Source: Ferrimonas marina (lineage in GTDB: Bacteria > Pseudomonadota > Gammaproteobacteria > Enterobacterales > Shewanellaceae). Taken from it: a DNA stretch of 64,000 bases. Location of the stretch: contig NZ_FQXG01000008.1 of assembly GCF_900129905.1 (NCBI RefSeq), positions 12,152 to 76,151 of the forward strand, read 5' to 3'. The position numbers and the translations under genes were made by a program. The notes beneath the pieces were generated by a model. That model was not told the DNA's origin, made no database searches, and saw only the letters and a list, made by a program, of their open reading frames with translations. Below are positions 1-8,950 of the stretch, piece after piece (the first letter of the stretch is position 1; every line of letters starts with the position of its first letter).

Positions 1-98
1 CTAGCACCTAGCACCTAGCACCTAGCACCTAGCACCTAGCACCTAGCACCTAGCACCTAGCACCTAGCACCTAGCACCTAGCACCTAGCACCTAGTAC
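1..98. repeat. Heptanucleotide tandem repeat (CTAGCAC)n, left end cut by window
   Basis: Thirteen exact copies of the 7-bp unit CTAGCAC run from base 1 to 91. A fourteenth copy (92-98) carries one change (CTAGTAC). The array begins at the window edge, so its true length is unknown. It lies just outside the terminator that follows the serine dehydratase gene and overlaps no recognisable gene. The tetranucleotide CTAG is generally rare in gammaproteobacterial genomes, so such a dense cluster is unusual. Confidence 0.97.
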
Positions 99-107
99 CA
101 AAACGAC

Positions 108-134
108 AAAGGCCGGGAAACCCCGGCCTTTTTG
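108..134. terminator. Intrinsic terminator after sdaA, probably bidirectional
   Basis: A 10-bp perfect stem AAAGGCCGGG/CCCGGCCTTT with a 4-base loop is followed on the plus side by TTTTTG and a further T-rich stretch. It lies 23 bp beyond the stop of the minus-strand serine dehydratase gene. Its T-tract is better on the plus strand, so it may also end a transcript entering from the left. Confidence 0.8.
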
Positions 135-156
135 TATTTTTTGCAGGCTCAGCCCA

Positions 157-1530
157 CTAACACTCGACGATGTTGACCGCTAGGCCGCCCTTGGCGGTCT
201 CTTTGTATTTGGAGCGCATGTCCATGCCGGTGTCCCACATGGTCTTGATCACCTTATCCAGCGAGACCTTGTGCATGCCATCCCCCCGCAACGCCAGACG
301 GGAGGCGTTGATCGCCTTGACCGCGCCCATGGCGTTACGTTCGATGCAGGGCACCTGAACCAGTCCTCCGACCGGGTCACAGGTCAGCCCCAGGTTGTGT
401 TCCATGCCGATCTCGGCGGCGTTTTCCACGTTCATCACGGTGCCACCGAGGATCTCGGTCAGTGCGCCGGCTGCCATGGAGCAGGCGACCCCCACCTCAC
501 CCTGGCAGCCCACCTCGGCACCGGAGATGGAGGCGTTCTTCTTGTACAGGATGCCGATGGCGGCAGCGGTAAGCAGGTAGCGGGTGCAGGTGTCCCGATC
601 CACCGGCTGGATAAAGCGGTCGAAGTAGCACAGCACGGCGGGGATGATGCCGGCGGCACCGTTGGTGGGAGCGGTGACCACCCGCCCTCCGGCGGCGTTT
701 TCTTCGTTGACCGCCAGGGCAAACAGGTTGACCCAGTCCATGGCGTTGAGCGGATCGTTGCTGGTCCGCCCCTCCGCCTGCAGGCGACGGTACAGGGCCG
801 GGGCGCGGCGACGCAGCTTGAGTCCACCGTGGAGGATCCCCTCGCTGCGACAGCCACGATCAACGCAGGCCTTCATGGTCTGCCAGATGGTCCACAACTC
901 GTCCTGGATCTGCTCATCGCTGCGTAGCACCCGCTCGTTGGCCAGCATCAGTGAGGAGATGGACAGGCCATGCTCGGTGCACAGCTCGGTGAGCTCGGCA
1001 GCAGTATCGAAGGGGTAAGGCTGGGGCTGGGTGATTTGGTTGATCGCCTCGTCGCGCTGGATCTCCTCCTCATCCAGCACAAAGCCGCCACCGATGGAGA
1101 AATAGGTGCGGGCGTAGAGCAGGGTGCCGCGGCTGTAGGCGCGGATCTGCATGGCGTTGGCGTGCTCCGGCAGGGATTTGCGGCGGTGGTAGGTGATCCC
1201 ATCCTTGCGGGTCAGTGCCACCTCGTGCTCGCCGCCCAGGCGCAGGGCTTGCTGCTCTGAGACTTCGGCCAGTTTGGCTTCCACCGTGTCGGGATCGCAA
1301 TGCTCGGGCTCCTCGCCCAGTAGGCCCAGTACCACGGCCTTGCCGGTGCCGTGGCCCTTGCCGGTTTGGCCGAGGGAGCCAAACAGCTCCACCCGAACCT
1401 CGGTGACCGCCGCCAGTTTATCGCTGTGGCGGAGGTCGTCGATAAAGCGGTTAGCGGCCCGCATCGGTCCCACGGTGTGGGAGCTGGAGGGGCCGATACC
1501 GATACTGAACATGTCGAAAACGCTGATCAT
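157..1530 (-). CDS. sdaA: L-serine dehydratase (L-serine ammonia-lyase), single-chain [4Fe-4S] type
   Basis: Deaminates L-serine to pyruvate and ammonia in the cytoplasm. The 457-residue product has the full bacterial architecture: an N-terminal beta domain opening with [19 protein letters not shown], and a C-terminal alpha domain with a Cys-containing [14 protein letters not shown] segment and [19 protein letters not shown], which supply the cluster ligands in this family. The open frame extends 70 codons upstream. I chose the ATG at 1530 because an AGGAC ribosome site precedes it and the family starts exactly here. It diverges from nagZ with a 97-bp gap. The choice of sdaA over its paralogue sdaB cannot be made from sequence alone. 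Confidence 0.93.
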   Translation of the reverse strand: MISVFDMFSIGIGPSSSHTVGPMRAANRFIDDLRHSDKLAAVTEVRVELFGSLGQTGKGHGTGKAVVLGLLGEEPEHCDPDTVEAKLAEVSEQQALRLGGEHEVALTRKDGITYHRRKSLPEHANAMQIRAYSRGTLLYARTYFSIGGGFVLDEEEIQRDEAINQITQPQPYPFDTAAELTELCTEHGLSISSLMLANERVLRSDEQIQDELWTIWQTMKACVDRGCRSEGILHGGLKLRRRAPALYRRLQAEGRTSNDPLNAMDWVNLFALAVNEENAAGGRVVTAPTNGAAGIIPAVLCYFDRFIQPVDRDTCTRYLLTAAAIGILYKKNASISGAEVGCQGEVGVACSMAAGALTEILGGTVMNVENAAEIGMEHNLGLTCDPVGGLVQVPCIERNAMGAVKAINASRLALRGDGMHKVSLDKVIKTMWDTGMDMRSKYKETAKGGLAVNIVEC

Positions 1531-1627
1531 TTTACGTCCTTGCGGTTGCGCCTTGTCGTGTCTGCTTGCTGCAGGATGGTACACTAGGGCCACAGCCGAC
1601 CCAACCCATTTGCCAGGAGTGGAATCA

Positions 1628-2635
1628 ATGGGACCCATCATGGCGGATCTCGCCGGCACCGAGTTAACGGATCTCGACCGGGCTCTACTGGACTGTTCAA
1701 GTTTAGGCGGCCTGATCCTCTTTACCCGAAACTTCGACAACGTCTCTCAACTGATCCAACTGATTGAATCGGTTCGCGCCCGCCGGCCTGAACTGTTGCT
1801 GGCGGTGGACCACGAAGGTGGCCGGGTACAGCGTTTTCATGGCGAGTTCACCCGTCTGCCCAGCCCCGGACATCTGCTGCGCCACGCCGATGGCGCCCTG
1901 AGCCAGGCGGCGGAATGGGCCGCCGAGATGGGCTGGCTGATGGCGGCGGAGCTGAGAGCGGTGGACATCGATTTCAGTTTTGCCCCGGTGATGGACCTGG
2001 ACATCTGTTCGGACGTGATTGGACTGCGCGCCTTCTCAGCGGATCCCGACGCGGTCACCAGCCTGGCCCAAGCCTACATCGAGGGGATGGCCGAGGCGGG
2101 GATGGCCAGTGTGGGTAAACACTTTCCCGGCCATGGCAGCGTTAAGGCGGACAGCCATTTTGAGGCGCCGGTGGACCCGAGGCCATTGGCCCAGCTTGAA
2201 GCCCTGGACCTGGTACCCTTCCGCGCCCTGAGCGGGCAGTTGGATGGGGTGATGCCGGGCCATGTGAGCTACCCTGAAATCGATTCACAGCCTGCAGGCT
2301 ATAGCCGCATCTGGCTGCAACAGATCTTGCGTGAGTCGATGGCCTTTGATGGGGTGATCTTCTCCGATGACCTGGGGATGACCGGGGCTGCTACCGCTGG
2401 TGATCTGGCCCAACGGGCCCAGCAGGCCCTGGCGGCGGGTTGCGATATTGCATTGATCTGCAACCAGGGCGCGGAAGCGCTGAAGGTGGCCCAGTCGATG
2501 TCGGCCTGGAGCTCGGTGCCGGAGTCGGTACAGGGTCTGGCCGGCCGTCCGGCCCTGACCGGCCGGGAGCTGCGGGACCTGCCGCGCTGGCGCCAGGCGG
2601 TGGAACTGGCGGAGGTGCTGTCGCAACCCTGTTAA
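1628..2635 (+). CDS. nagZ: Beta-N-acetylhexosaminidase NagZ (peptidoglycan recycling)
   Basis: Cytoplasmic glycoside hydrolase family 3 enzyme that removes GlcNAc from GlcNAc-anhydroMurNAc-peptides during cell-wall recycling. The product is 335 residues, the usual single-domain length. It starts with MGPIMADL, like the E. coli enzyme. Family landmarks include [20 protein letters not shown], the [14 protein letters not shown] catalytic loop with its His/Asp pair, and FSDDLGM carrying the Asp nucleophile. The open frame begins 145 codons earlier, but the ATG at 1628 has an AGGAG site about 8 bases upstream and matches the family start. It is followed after 31 bp by ycfP, the same neighbour as in E. 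coli, so the two are probably co-transcribed. Confidence 0.96.
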   Translation: MGPIMADLAGTELTDLDRALLDCSSLGGLILFTRNFDNVSQLIQLIESVRARRPELLLAVDHEGGRVQRFHGEFTRLPSPGHLLRHADGALSQAAEWAAEMGWLMAAELRAVDIDFSFAPVMDLDICSDVIGLRAFSADPDAVTSLAQAYIEGMAEAGMASVGKHFPGHGSVKADSHFEAPVDPRPLAQLEALDLVPFRALSGQLDGVMPGHVSYPEIDSQPAGYSRIWLQQILRESMAFDGVIFSDDLGMTGAATAGDLAQRAQQALAAGCDIALICNQGAEALKVAQSMSAWSSVPESVQGLAGRPALTGRELRDLPRWRQAVELAEVLSQPC

Positions 2636-2666
2636 GGCGCAGCAACGGATGAGATAGGAGCGAAGG

Positions 2667-3212
2667 ATGATTCTCTATTTGCATGGTTTCGATGCCACCA
2701 GTCCGGGCAACCACGAGAAGGTGATGCAGCTGCAGTTCATCGATGACGATGTGCGCTTTCTCAGCTACTCCACCTTGCACCCCAAGCATGACATGCAGCA
2801 CCTGCTCAAAGAGGTGGATAAGCAGCTCAAGCTCAGCGACGATCCCAATCCCTTGATCGTCGGTGTGGGGCTGGGTGGTTATTGGTCGGAGCGTGTCGGC
2901 TTCCTCTGTGGGATCCGTTCGGTGCTGTTCAATCCGAACCTGTGGCCGGAGCACAACATGGAGGGCAAGATCGACCGGCCTGAGGAGTACGCCGACATCG
3001 CCACCAAGTGCGTCAGCCAGTTCCGCGAGAAGAACCAGGGCAAGGCGGTATGTGTGCTGGCCAAGCAGGACGATGTGCTGGATACCCAACGGATTGCCGA
3101 CACACTCAGCCCCTTCTACTCGGTGGTTTGGGATGAGCAGCAGGGCCATAAGTTTGCCTCGATCAGTGCACACCTCTCGATGATTAAAACGTTCAAAGAC
3201 TCAGTGTCTTGA
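2667..3212 (+). CDS. ycfP: YcfP-family alpha/beta-hydrolase-like protein
   Basis: The 181-residue product matches the YcfP/UPF0227 family along its whole length, with [19 protein letters not shown] at the start and [29 protein letters not shown] in shorter blocks across the middle. It has an alpha/beta-hydrolase fold, but the nucleophile-elbow position reads GVGLGG, with Leu where a classic hydrolase has Ser. The same substitution is present in E. coli YcfP, so it is a family trait and catalysis is doubtful. The late Asp and His (QDDVLD, QQGHKF) resemble the rest of a triad. It sits directly after nagZ. Its function is unknown. Confidence 0.88.
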   Translation: MILYLHGFDATSPGNHEKVMQLQFIDDDVRFLSYSTLHPKHDMQHLLKEVDKQLKLSDDPNPLIVGVGLGGYWSERVGFLCGIRSVLFNPNLWPEHNMEGKIDRPEEYADIATKCVSQFREKNQGKAVCVLAKQDDVLDTQRIADTLSPFYSVVWDEQQGHKFASISAHLSMIKTFKDSVS

Positions 3213-3548
3213 ACTTGATTCGCCTGTCTTTTATTTGGTAACTTTTGCGCATTGACGCCCTGCGTCCCCCGCCTCAGCGAGCGGACATTACCGCTTGCCA
3301 GTTGCGCTTAGTGCCCCCGGATTTGGGCATGCAGTTACCGAGGTGCACCCAGGCAGCCGTGCCCCATTGCCGGCTGCCTTTTTTGTCTCCGGGGCCTCAT
3401 CCCACCTTGTCGGCTATCCCTGAAGCCAGATTCCACTATCTTTAGCTAGAGGGCGGACAGACAGGCGCCGCTGGACTGTTGCGTTGTTATTCGCTAAAAA
3501 AGATCAATAGGTTACTAATGCAGCAACCCTCATTTGGAGCAGCTCAGG
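3213..3548. other. Intergenic region between ycfP and acyP
   Basis: A 336-bp stretch with no convincing gene. The one open frame (3245-3445) has no ribosome site and an unnatural composition. It holds the intrinsic terminator at 3351-3384 and then an A/T-richer stretch (about 3480-3530) that probably contains the acylphosphatase promoter. No -35/-10 pair is clear enough to assign. Confidence 0.6.
3351..3384 (+). terminator. Intrinsic terminator downstream of nagZ-ycfP
   Basis: Stem AGGCAGCCG/CGGCTGCCT (9 bp) with an 11-base loop, followed by TTTTTT. It lies 139 bp after the ycfP stop, so the transcript would have a long 3' untranslated region. Confidence 0.85.
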
Positions 3549-3821
3549 ATGAAGAGTGTGGTGGCAAGGGTATCAGGACGGGTTCAGGGAGTCTGGTTTC
3601 GGGCATCGGCACAGCAAACCGCGCGTAAGCTCGGTGTCACCGGTTATGCCCGGAATCTGTCGGATGGCAGTGTGGAGATCCTGGCTCAAGGGGGCGATCG
3701 GGCAGTGGATGCCTTGATTGACTGGGCCAATGTCGGCCCGGAACAGGCCACCGTCGAAGACGTTCTGGTGAACGAGTACGACGGTGACGAGCTCTATCTG
3801 GAGTTCGAGATCAGCGACTGA
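3549..3821 (+). CDS. acyP: Acylphosphatase
   Basis: Small cytoplasmic enzyme hydrolysing acyl phosphates such as carbamoyl or acetyl phosphate. The 90-residue product carries the acylphosphatase signature: GRVQGVWFRASAQ, with the phosphate-binding loop and catalytic Arg, and GYARNLSDGSVEI, with the catalytic Asn. I chose the ATG at 3549, which has GGAG 9 bases upstream, over the in-frame TTG at 3534. Its last 11 bp overlap the end of the oppositely oriented csiV gene, so the two reading frames share their 3' ends. Confidence 0.94.
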   Translation: MKSVVARVSGRVQGVWFRASAQQTARKLGVTGYARNLSDGSVEILAQGGDRAVDALIDWANVGPEQATVEDVLVNEYDGDELYLEFEISD

Positions 3822-4794
3822 GCGCGGTCTCGCTCTCCTCTGACGGTGGCTGCGGTTGCTCCATCCGGCGTATCTGCACCACCAGCCCAAGCTGCGGGTG
3901 GTCGAAGTAGTGGATCTCCCGGCTGCGCACCCGACGGCTCTGATCCAGGCTGATGGTGTACAGGTAGGGCTCGATGGTAGGGGCCAGTGCCTCACTGTCC
4001 GCATCGGGCTCAGTGGGCAGGGCGTCAAACAGTACCTGCTCGGTTTGCTCTTCGGTGGCGACCTGCCGCTCTCCCTCCACCCGCAGATCCAGTCGGCTTT
4101 CGATAAACAGGAAGTGGTCAAGGTAGATCCTCAACCAGCCATCCAGTTGCCAGACCGGATCCTGGCTCTCACCCTCCGGCAACAGGTTACTGAACAGCGG
4201 CAGGCGGTAGAGGTTTTCCTCCTGTTCGGTTAACAGGTGGCCATCGCGACCATAGCGATCGCCGTAGTTGCGACCGGCATAAAGCTCGAACGGCTGAGCG
4301 GCTCGACGGCCGTATACCGGCATCTGCCAGCCGGTGTGCAGCAGCAGGGTCTTGCCCTGGCGGCTGAGCTGCTGGGCCGCCCCTTCAAACTCCAGCATGG
4401 AGCGGGGCAACAGGTAGGCCTCCCCCTCCAGCGCATCCCCAAGCTCTTCGGCATAGGCCTGGATCGGTAACTGGGTCGGCCAGTTCGGCGTCGGCGGTTG
4501 CTCCCGGGCCTCGCAGCCGGCGGCATCCAGCAACCACTCTTCCGTGCTGCAACGGTTCAGTGCCAGCTCAAGCTGGCTGACGTCCGGCAACCAGGTTGGC
4601 CCCAGCAGATCCAGCCCTGCTGTCGGTGCGGCGGGTTGGTTATCGTCGCTCCAGTGCTCGCTGGAGGCATCGGCGCGGCTGAACACCAGCAGCTCCACCT
4701 CAAACCAGGTCGGGTCTTCAGCCTGGACCGGCATCGCCAGGGCGGTCAGGGCGGCCAGGGTAGTTCGAATTAGGGCGTTCACTCTCTCGTGCAC
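3811..4794 (-). CDS. csiV: CsiV-like periplasmic/envelope protein (peptidoglycan synthesis regulator family)
   Basis: The 327-residue protein begins with a signal peptide (hydrophobic stretch ALTALAMPVQA, predicted cleavage after VQA before EDPTW). The mature part opens with FEVELLVFSR, typical of the CsiV family, and later has LYTISLDQSRRVRSREIHYFDHPQLGLVVQ in smaller blocks. In Vibrio cholerae, CsiV supports PBP1a/LpoA-dependent wall synthesis. That role here is by family only. It starts 6 bp after the mfd stop, so it is translated from the mfd transcript. It converges on acyP with an 11-bp overlap. At 327 residues it seems somewhat longer than the Vibrio protein, with an acidic low-complexity middle. 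Confidence 0.75.
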   Translation of the reverse strand: MHERVNALIRTTLAALTALAMPVQAEDPTWFEVELLVFSRADASSEHWSDDNQPAAPTAGLDLLGPTWLPDVSQLELALNRCSTEEWLLDAAGCEAREQPPTPNWPTQLPIQAYAEELGDALEGEAYLLPRSMLEFEGAAQQLSRQGKTLLLHTGWQMPVYGRRAAQPFELYAGRNYGDRYGRDGHLLTEQEENLYRLPLFSNLLPEGESQDPVWQLDGWLRIYLDHFLFIESRLDLRVEGERQVATEEQTEQVLFDALPTEPDADSEALAPTIEPYLYTISLDQSRRVRSREIHYFDHPQLGLVVQIRRMEQPQPPSEESETALSR

Positions 4795-4800
4795 CTCGTA

Positions 4801-7800
4801 CTAAAGATCGGCGGCAAACTGGCTGAGCCAGTGCTCGATGGCTTGCAGGCGAGCGGCTGCCGCGTCTGTCTCTTGATTGAATCGTAATTTGGTCGGCCCG
4901 TCCATCTTAAGTGCCTTGGGATGGGACTGCAGTAGGGAAATCAAGGTGCTGGCTTCCACCGGGGTGTGTTCGCTGAAGTCGAAGCTGCCTCCTTTGGCGT
5001 TGGCTTCAATGCGGCGAATGCCCAGCTTGTTGGCTTTCAGCTTGAGCTTGGCCAGGGCCAGCAGGTTTTCCGCGGCCTCCGGCAGCCGGCCGAAGCGGTC
5101 CACCAGTTCCACCTTGGCCTGCAGCAGGCTGTCTTCATCCCGGCAGGAGGCCACCTGCTTGTAGATCGCCAGGCGGGTGTTGACGTGGGGGATGTAGTCC
5201 TCCGGCAGCAGGGCGGGGATCCTCAGCTCCAGCTCGGTCTGCTCCTCCAGCAGCTGATCCAGCGACGGCTGATGGCCCTGGCGCAATGCCTCTACCGTTT
5301 GCTCCAGCATCTCCATGTAGAGGCTGAAACCGATCTTGGCGATGTGACCACTCTGCTCATCTCCCAAAAGCTCGCCCGCGCCCCGGATCTCCAAATCCTG
5401 GGTGGCCAGCATGAAGCCGGCGCCCAGATCCTCGAGTTGTTCGATCGCCTCCAGACGCTTTTGCGCGTCCTTGGTCAGTCGCTTACCCGGGGTTAGCAGG
5501 TAGGCGTAGGCCTGGTGGTGCGAGCGGCCGACCCGGCCACGCAACTGGTGCAGCTGGGCCAGGCCGAACTTGTCGGCCCGCTCAATCAGGATGGTGTTGG
5601 CGTTGGGGATGTCGATGCCGGTCTCAATGATGGTGGTGCACACCAGCAGGTTGAAGCGACCGTGGTGGAAATCGCTCATCACCTGTTCCAGCTGGCGCTC
5701 CCGCATCTGGCCATGGGCCACGGCGACGCGGGCCTCCGGCACCAGCGCGGCCAAGTCCTCGGCGCACTTGTCGATGGTCTCAACGCTGTTGTGCAGGTAG
5801 TAGACCTGGCCACCGCGGAGGATCTCCCGCATCAGGGCCTCGCGCACCAGGGCGGCGTCGTTGGGACGCACGAAGGTCTTCACCGACAGCCGGCGCTTGG
5901 GTGCGGTGGCGATGATGGAGAGATCGCGCATGCCGCTCATGGCCATGTTGAGGGTACGGGGGATCGGGGTGGCGGTCAGGGTGAGGATATCCACCTCGGC
6001 CCGCAGTGCCTTGATCTTCTCCTTCTGGCGGACGCCGAAGCGGTGCTCCTCGTCCACCACCAGCAGGCCGAGATCGGTGAACTTGATGTCGCTTTGCAGC
6101 AGCTTGTGGGTACCGATGATGATGTCGATCTTACCCTCGGCCAGATCCGCCATCGCCTTCTTCTGTTCGCTGGCGGATTTGAAGCGGGACATCACCTCGA
6201 TCCGCACCGGCCAGTCGGCAAAGCGGTCACGGAAGTTGTCATAGTGCTGTTGGGCCAGCAGCGTAGTGGGCACCAACACCGCCACCTGCTTGCCACCATG
6301 CACGGCGACAAAGGCGGCGCGCATCGCCACCTCGGTCTTGCCAAAGCCCACGTCGCCACAGACCAATCGGTCCATGGCAGTGCCGGTTTGCATGTCGCGC
6401 AGCACCGCATCGATGGCGTTGGCCTGGTCAACGGTCTCCTCAAACGGGAAGGCGGCACAGAAGCGCTGGTACTCGATACTGTCCAGACCGAAGCGGTAGC
6501 CGGGCTTGGCCTCGCGCTGGGCGTAGATCTCCAGCAGCTCGGCGGCCACGTCGCGAACCTTCTCCGCGGCCTTGCGGCGGGCCTTCTCCCAGGCTTCGGA
6601 GCCCAGCTTGTTGAGCACCACCGAGGCGTCTTCGCCGCCACTGTAGCGGCTGATCATGTGCAGTGCGCTGACCGGCACATAGAGCTTGGAACCGGTGGAG
6701 TACTCCAGCATCAGGAACTCGGCGGTCATGCCACCGGCATCCAGGGTTTCCAGCCCCAGGTAGCGGCCGATGCCGTGCTTGAGGTGCACTACCGGCTGGC
6801 CCACCTTGAGCTCAGCCAGGTTGCGGATCAGGGTATCGGAGCTGACCCCGCGGCGCTGACGCTGGCGTCGGCCTTGACGCACCCGTCCACCCAGCAGCTC
6901 CTCCTCGCCCACCAGGGCGATCCCCTCCTGCTCCAGCAGCACCGACTGCTCCAGTGGCGCGACGATCACCCCCAGCGAGGCGTCGCCCTGGACAAAGGTC
7001 TGCCAGTGGTCAAACTCCGGCAGCTCCAATTGCAGCGGACGCACCAGCTCCAGCAGCGCCTCCCGGCGCCCTTCTGATTCCACCATGAACAGGGTGCGGG
7101 GCCATTTGGCCAGCTGCTGGCGCAGCGGAGCCAGCGGCTCCTTGAGCTGGTGATTGATCTCGAAATCGGTCAGGGGCGCGACCGCTGCCCGGGCGTCCTT
7201 GCTGATCTCTGAGGTCGCGGCCTCGATGGCGATGCGGCCATGGGGCTTGATGGCGGCAAACAGCTCCTCGTCCCGCAGGAACAATGCCTCCGGGGCCAGC
7301 AGCGGCCGCAGTGGGTCAACCCGCTGGTTGTCGTAGCGGGCGTGGGCGTCAGTCAGGTAGCGCTGACTGGCTTCCTGGATGGCACCGACGGTGATCAGCT
7401 GCACCTGCTCCGGCAGGTAATCGAATACCGTGGCGGTGCTGTCGAAGAACAACGGCAGGTAGCTCTCAACCCCACCGGGCAGGATCCCCTTGCTGACCTG
7501 CTGGTACAGCGACTCCGCCTCGTTGCTGATGCGCTCAAAGGTGTGACGGTAGTTGGCGCGGAAACGCTCGATGCCGACCTCGTCGGTGGGAAACTCCCGG
7601 GCCGGCAGCAGGGCGATGCGCTCGATGCCGCCCTCGGAGCGTTGGGTATCCGGGTCAAAGGGGCGGATGCTCTCCAGTTCGTCGTCGAACAGGTCGAGTC
7701 GCAGTGGCTGGCTGGCCCCCATGGGGAAGAGATCGACGATGGCACCACGGATGGCGTACTCACCGTGCTCGTAGACCTGCTCCACGTGGTGGTAGCCGGC

Positions 7801-8250
7801 CTGAGTGAGGTTGCGGCGCAGCGCCTCGGTGTCGAGGGTCTGGCCCTGCTCAAACACCAGCACGTTGCCGGCGACATAGTCCACCGGACAGAGCCGGGTC
7901 AGGGCCGTGGGCACCGGCAGGATCAACACCCCGCACTTGAGCGAGGGCAGGGCACTGAGGGCCTGGAGTCGCTGAGAGACAATATCCTGGTGGGGTGAGA
8001 AGCTGTCGTAGGGCAGGGTCTCCCGGTCCGGGAACAGCTGCACCGGATAGTCGGCGTGGCTGAGGTAGCCCAGCTCCTGCTCCAAATGCAGGGCGGTGGG
8101 AGTATCCTCGGTCAGGATCACGGTGAGGCCCGGGGATTGACGGATCAGTTGGTCTACCGTCAGGGCGCGGGCGGCGCCACTTAAGCCGGTCAGACGTTTG
8201 CGACTGCCGGGGCCCAGGCTCGGTGGGCTCAATGGGGAAAAACGGCTCAT
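4801..8250 (-). CDS. mfd: Transcription-repair coupling factor Mfd
   Basis: Removes RNA polymerase stalled at DNA lesions and recruits UvrA. The product is 1149 residues, essentially the E. coli length. The N-terminal UvrB-like module (about residues 1-350) is followed by the RNA-polymerase-interacting domain (about 480-550, GQPVVHLKHGIGRYLGLE). The helicase/translocase core follows (about 600-960), with Walker A GDVGFGKTE, DEEHRFGVRQKE (DEEH box), LTLTATPIPRTL, and the late motif QLRGRVGRS. The C-terminal regulatory domain is complete. The start at 8250 has an upstream GGAA. On the minus strand TACACT near 8300 could be its -10 element, within the gap after the PilZ-type gene. Confidence 0.97.
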   Translation of the reverse strand: MSRFSPLSPPSLGPGSRKRLTGLSGAARALTVDQLIRQSPGLTVILTEDTPTALHLEQELGYLSHADYPVQLFPDRETLPYDSFSPHQDIVSQRLQALSALPSLKCGVLILPVPTALTRLCPVDYVAGNVLVFEQGQTLDTEALRRNLTQAGYHHVEQVYEHGEYAIRGAIVDLFPMGASQPLRLDLFDDELESIRPFDPDTQRSEGGIERIALLPAREFPTDEVGIERFRANYRHTFERISNEAESLYQQVSKGILPGGVESYLPLFFDSTATVFDYLPEQVQLITVGAIQEASQRYLTDAHARYDNQRVDPLRPLLAPEALFLRDEELFAAIKPHGRIAIEAATSEISKDARAAVAPLTDFEINHQLKEPLAPLRQQLAKWPRTLFMVESEGRREALLELVRPLQLELPEFDHWQTFVQGDASLGVIVAPLEQSVLLEQEGIALVGEEELLGGRVRQGRRQRQRRGVSSDTLIRNLAELKVGQPVVHLKHGIGRYLGLETLDAGGMTAEFLMLEYSTGSKLYVPVSALHMISRYSGGEDASVVLNKLGSEAWEKARRKAAEKVRDVAAELLEIYAQREAKPGYRFGLDSIEYQRFCAAFPFEETVDQANAIDAVLRDMQTGTAMDRLVCGDVGFGKTEVAMRAAFVAVHGGKQVAVLVPTTLLAQQHYDNFRDRFADWPVRIEVMSRFKSASEQKKAMADLAEGKIDIIIGTHKLLQSDIKFTDLGLLVVDEEHRFGVRQKEKIKALRAEVDILTLTATPIPRTLNMAMSGMRDLSIIATAPKRRLSVKTFVRPNDAALVREALMREILRGGQVYYLHNSVETIDKCAEDLAALVPEARVAVAHGQMRERQLEQVMSDFHHGRFNLLVCTTIIETGIDIPNANTILIERADKFGLAQLHQLRGRVGRSHHQAYAYLLTPGKRLTKDAQKRLEAIEQLEDLGAGFMLATQDLEIRGAGELLGDEQSGHIAKIGFSLYMEMLEQTVEALRQGHQPSLDQLLEEQTELELRIPALLPEDYIPHVNTRLAIYKQVASCRDEDSLLQAKVELVDRFGRLPEAAENLLALAKLKLKANKLGIRRIEANAKGGSFDFSEHTPVEASTLISLLQSHPKALKMDGPTKLRFNQETDAAAARLQAIEHWLSQFAADL

Positions 8251-8307
8251 GCTGCGTTCCGTAACGATGCCGGTGGGTGTCCGGCCGGTCTTTAGTGTAG
8301 GTTGGGA

Positions 8308-8880
8308 TCAGGAGCCGGCGCGCTGCTGCGCGCGTTGACGCAGATGGCGCTGCTGAACCAGCAGGCTGGCTCGCACCAGACGCTCCTGGTCGGCTTCCAG
8401 GATGGCACTGAAGTGGATCTCTGCCACCATGCCCAGCTCGTTGGGGCTGCACTGTTGCACCTCGCCATGGGCGTAAGCTGCCACCTGCTCCTTGGGCAGA
8501 AACAGGCGCATCGCCAGCGCCGTCCCCTGGGGCAGGGGTTCGGGCACCACCACACTGACGCCGGAGCCGCCAAAGCGCAGCCCCTGGGCACGCCAGCGGG
8601 CGTTGGGGTCCTGGGCCAGTTGGTGCTGAAGCACCAGATCGATCTTCTGCGACTGCAGGGTCAGGTACTCGGCCAACCCCTGGGCATGCTGCTCCAGTCC
8701 CTTGAGCAGTGGCAGGCAGTGCTGTTCAAGGTCACTGACCTGGCTCATCAACTGGAAGGCGCTGGGCATGCTGGCGCGCAACGCCTCGGGCTCCAGCCAC
8801 AGGCGATCCGGCTCGATGGGGTCGAGCAGCACCTCAAACTGGCTGGCAACACTGAAAAAGGCGTCGTCGGACTGCGCCAT
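8308..8880 (-). CDS. PilZ-domain-like protein (PlzB-type, mfd-lolC neighbour)
   Basis: The 190-residue cytoplasmic protein has an acidic helical N-terminal half and a C-terminal half resembling a PilZ beta barrel. The segment RWRAQGLRFGGSGVSVVV sits where the PilZ RxxxR and D/NxSxxG motifs would be, but the second motif reads FGGSGVS rather than the canonical form and the first has no clear double Arg. In V. cholerae the gene between mfd and lolC encodes the PilZ protein PlzB, and the position is the same here. That synteny is the main support. c-di-GMP binding is therefore uncertain. It lies 57 bp upstream of mfd and divergent from lolC. Confidence 0.65.
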   Translation of the reverse strand: MAQSDDAFFSVASQFEVLLDPIEPDRLWLEPEALRASMPSAFQLMSQVSDLEQHCLPLLKGLEQHAQGLAEYLTLQSQKIDLVLQHQLAQDPNARWRAQGLRFGGSGVSVVVPEPLPQGTALAMRLFLPKEQVAAYAHGEVQQCSPNELGMVAEIHFSAILEADQERLVRASLLVQQRHLRQRAQQRAGS

Positions 8881-8889
8881 GGAATGTCC

Positions 8890-8917
8890 TTGTGGGTGTT
8901 TATGATTCTGATATTAT
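8890..8917 (+). promoter_or_regulatory. Candidate sigma70 promoter for lolCDE
   Basis: TTGTGG, a 16-base spacer, then TATTAT, in the 70-bp gap between the divergent PilZ-type gene and lolC. It would start transcription about 25 bases before the lolC ATG. It is found by eye only. Confidence 0.4.
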
Positions 8918-8950
8918 CCGTGAACTTATGACTTTAGCCAACCTGCCTCT

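Noticed and set aside
1531-1740. Seventy-residue N-terminal extension of the serine dehydratase reading frame
   Set aside because: It reads into the nagZ promoter and start region, has no family match, and the ATG at 1530 has a good ribosome site.
3245-3445. 66-codon open frame between ycfP and acyP
   Set aside because: It spans the intrinsic terminator and has a Pro/Arg-rich, non-protein-like composition.
5515-7077. Long plus-strand open frame of 520 codons inside mfd
   Set aside because: It is antisense to a clear Mfd coding sequence and is rich in His, Gln and Val as expected for a shadow frame in GC-rich DNA.
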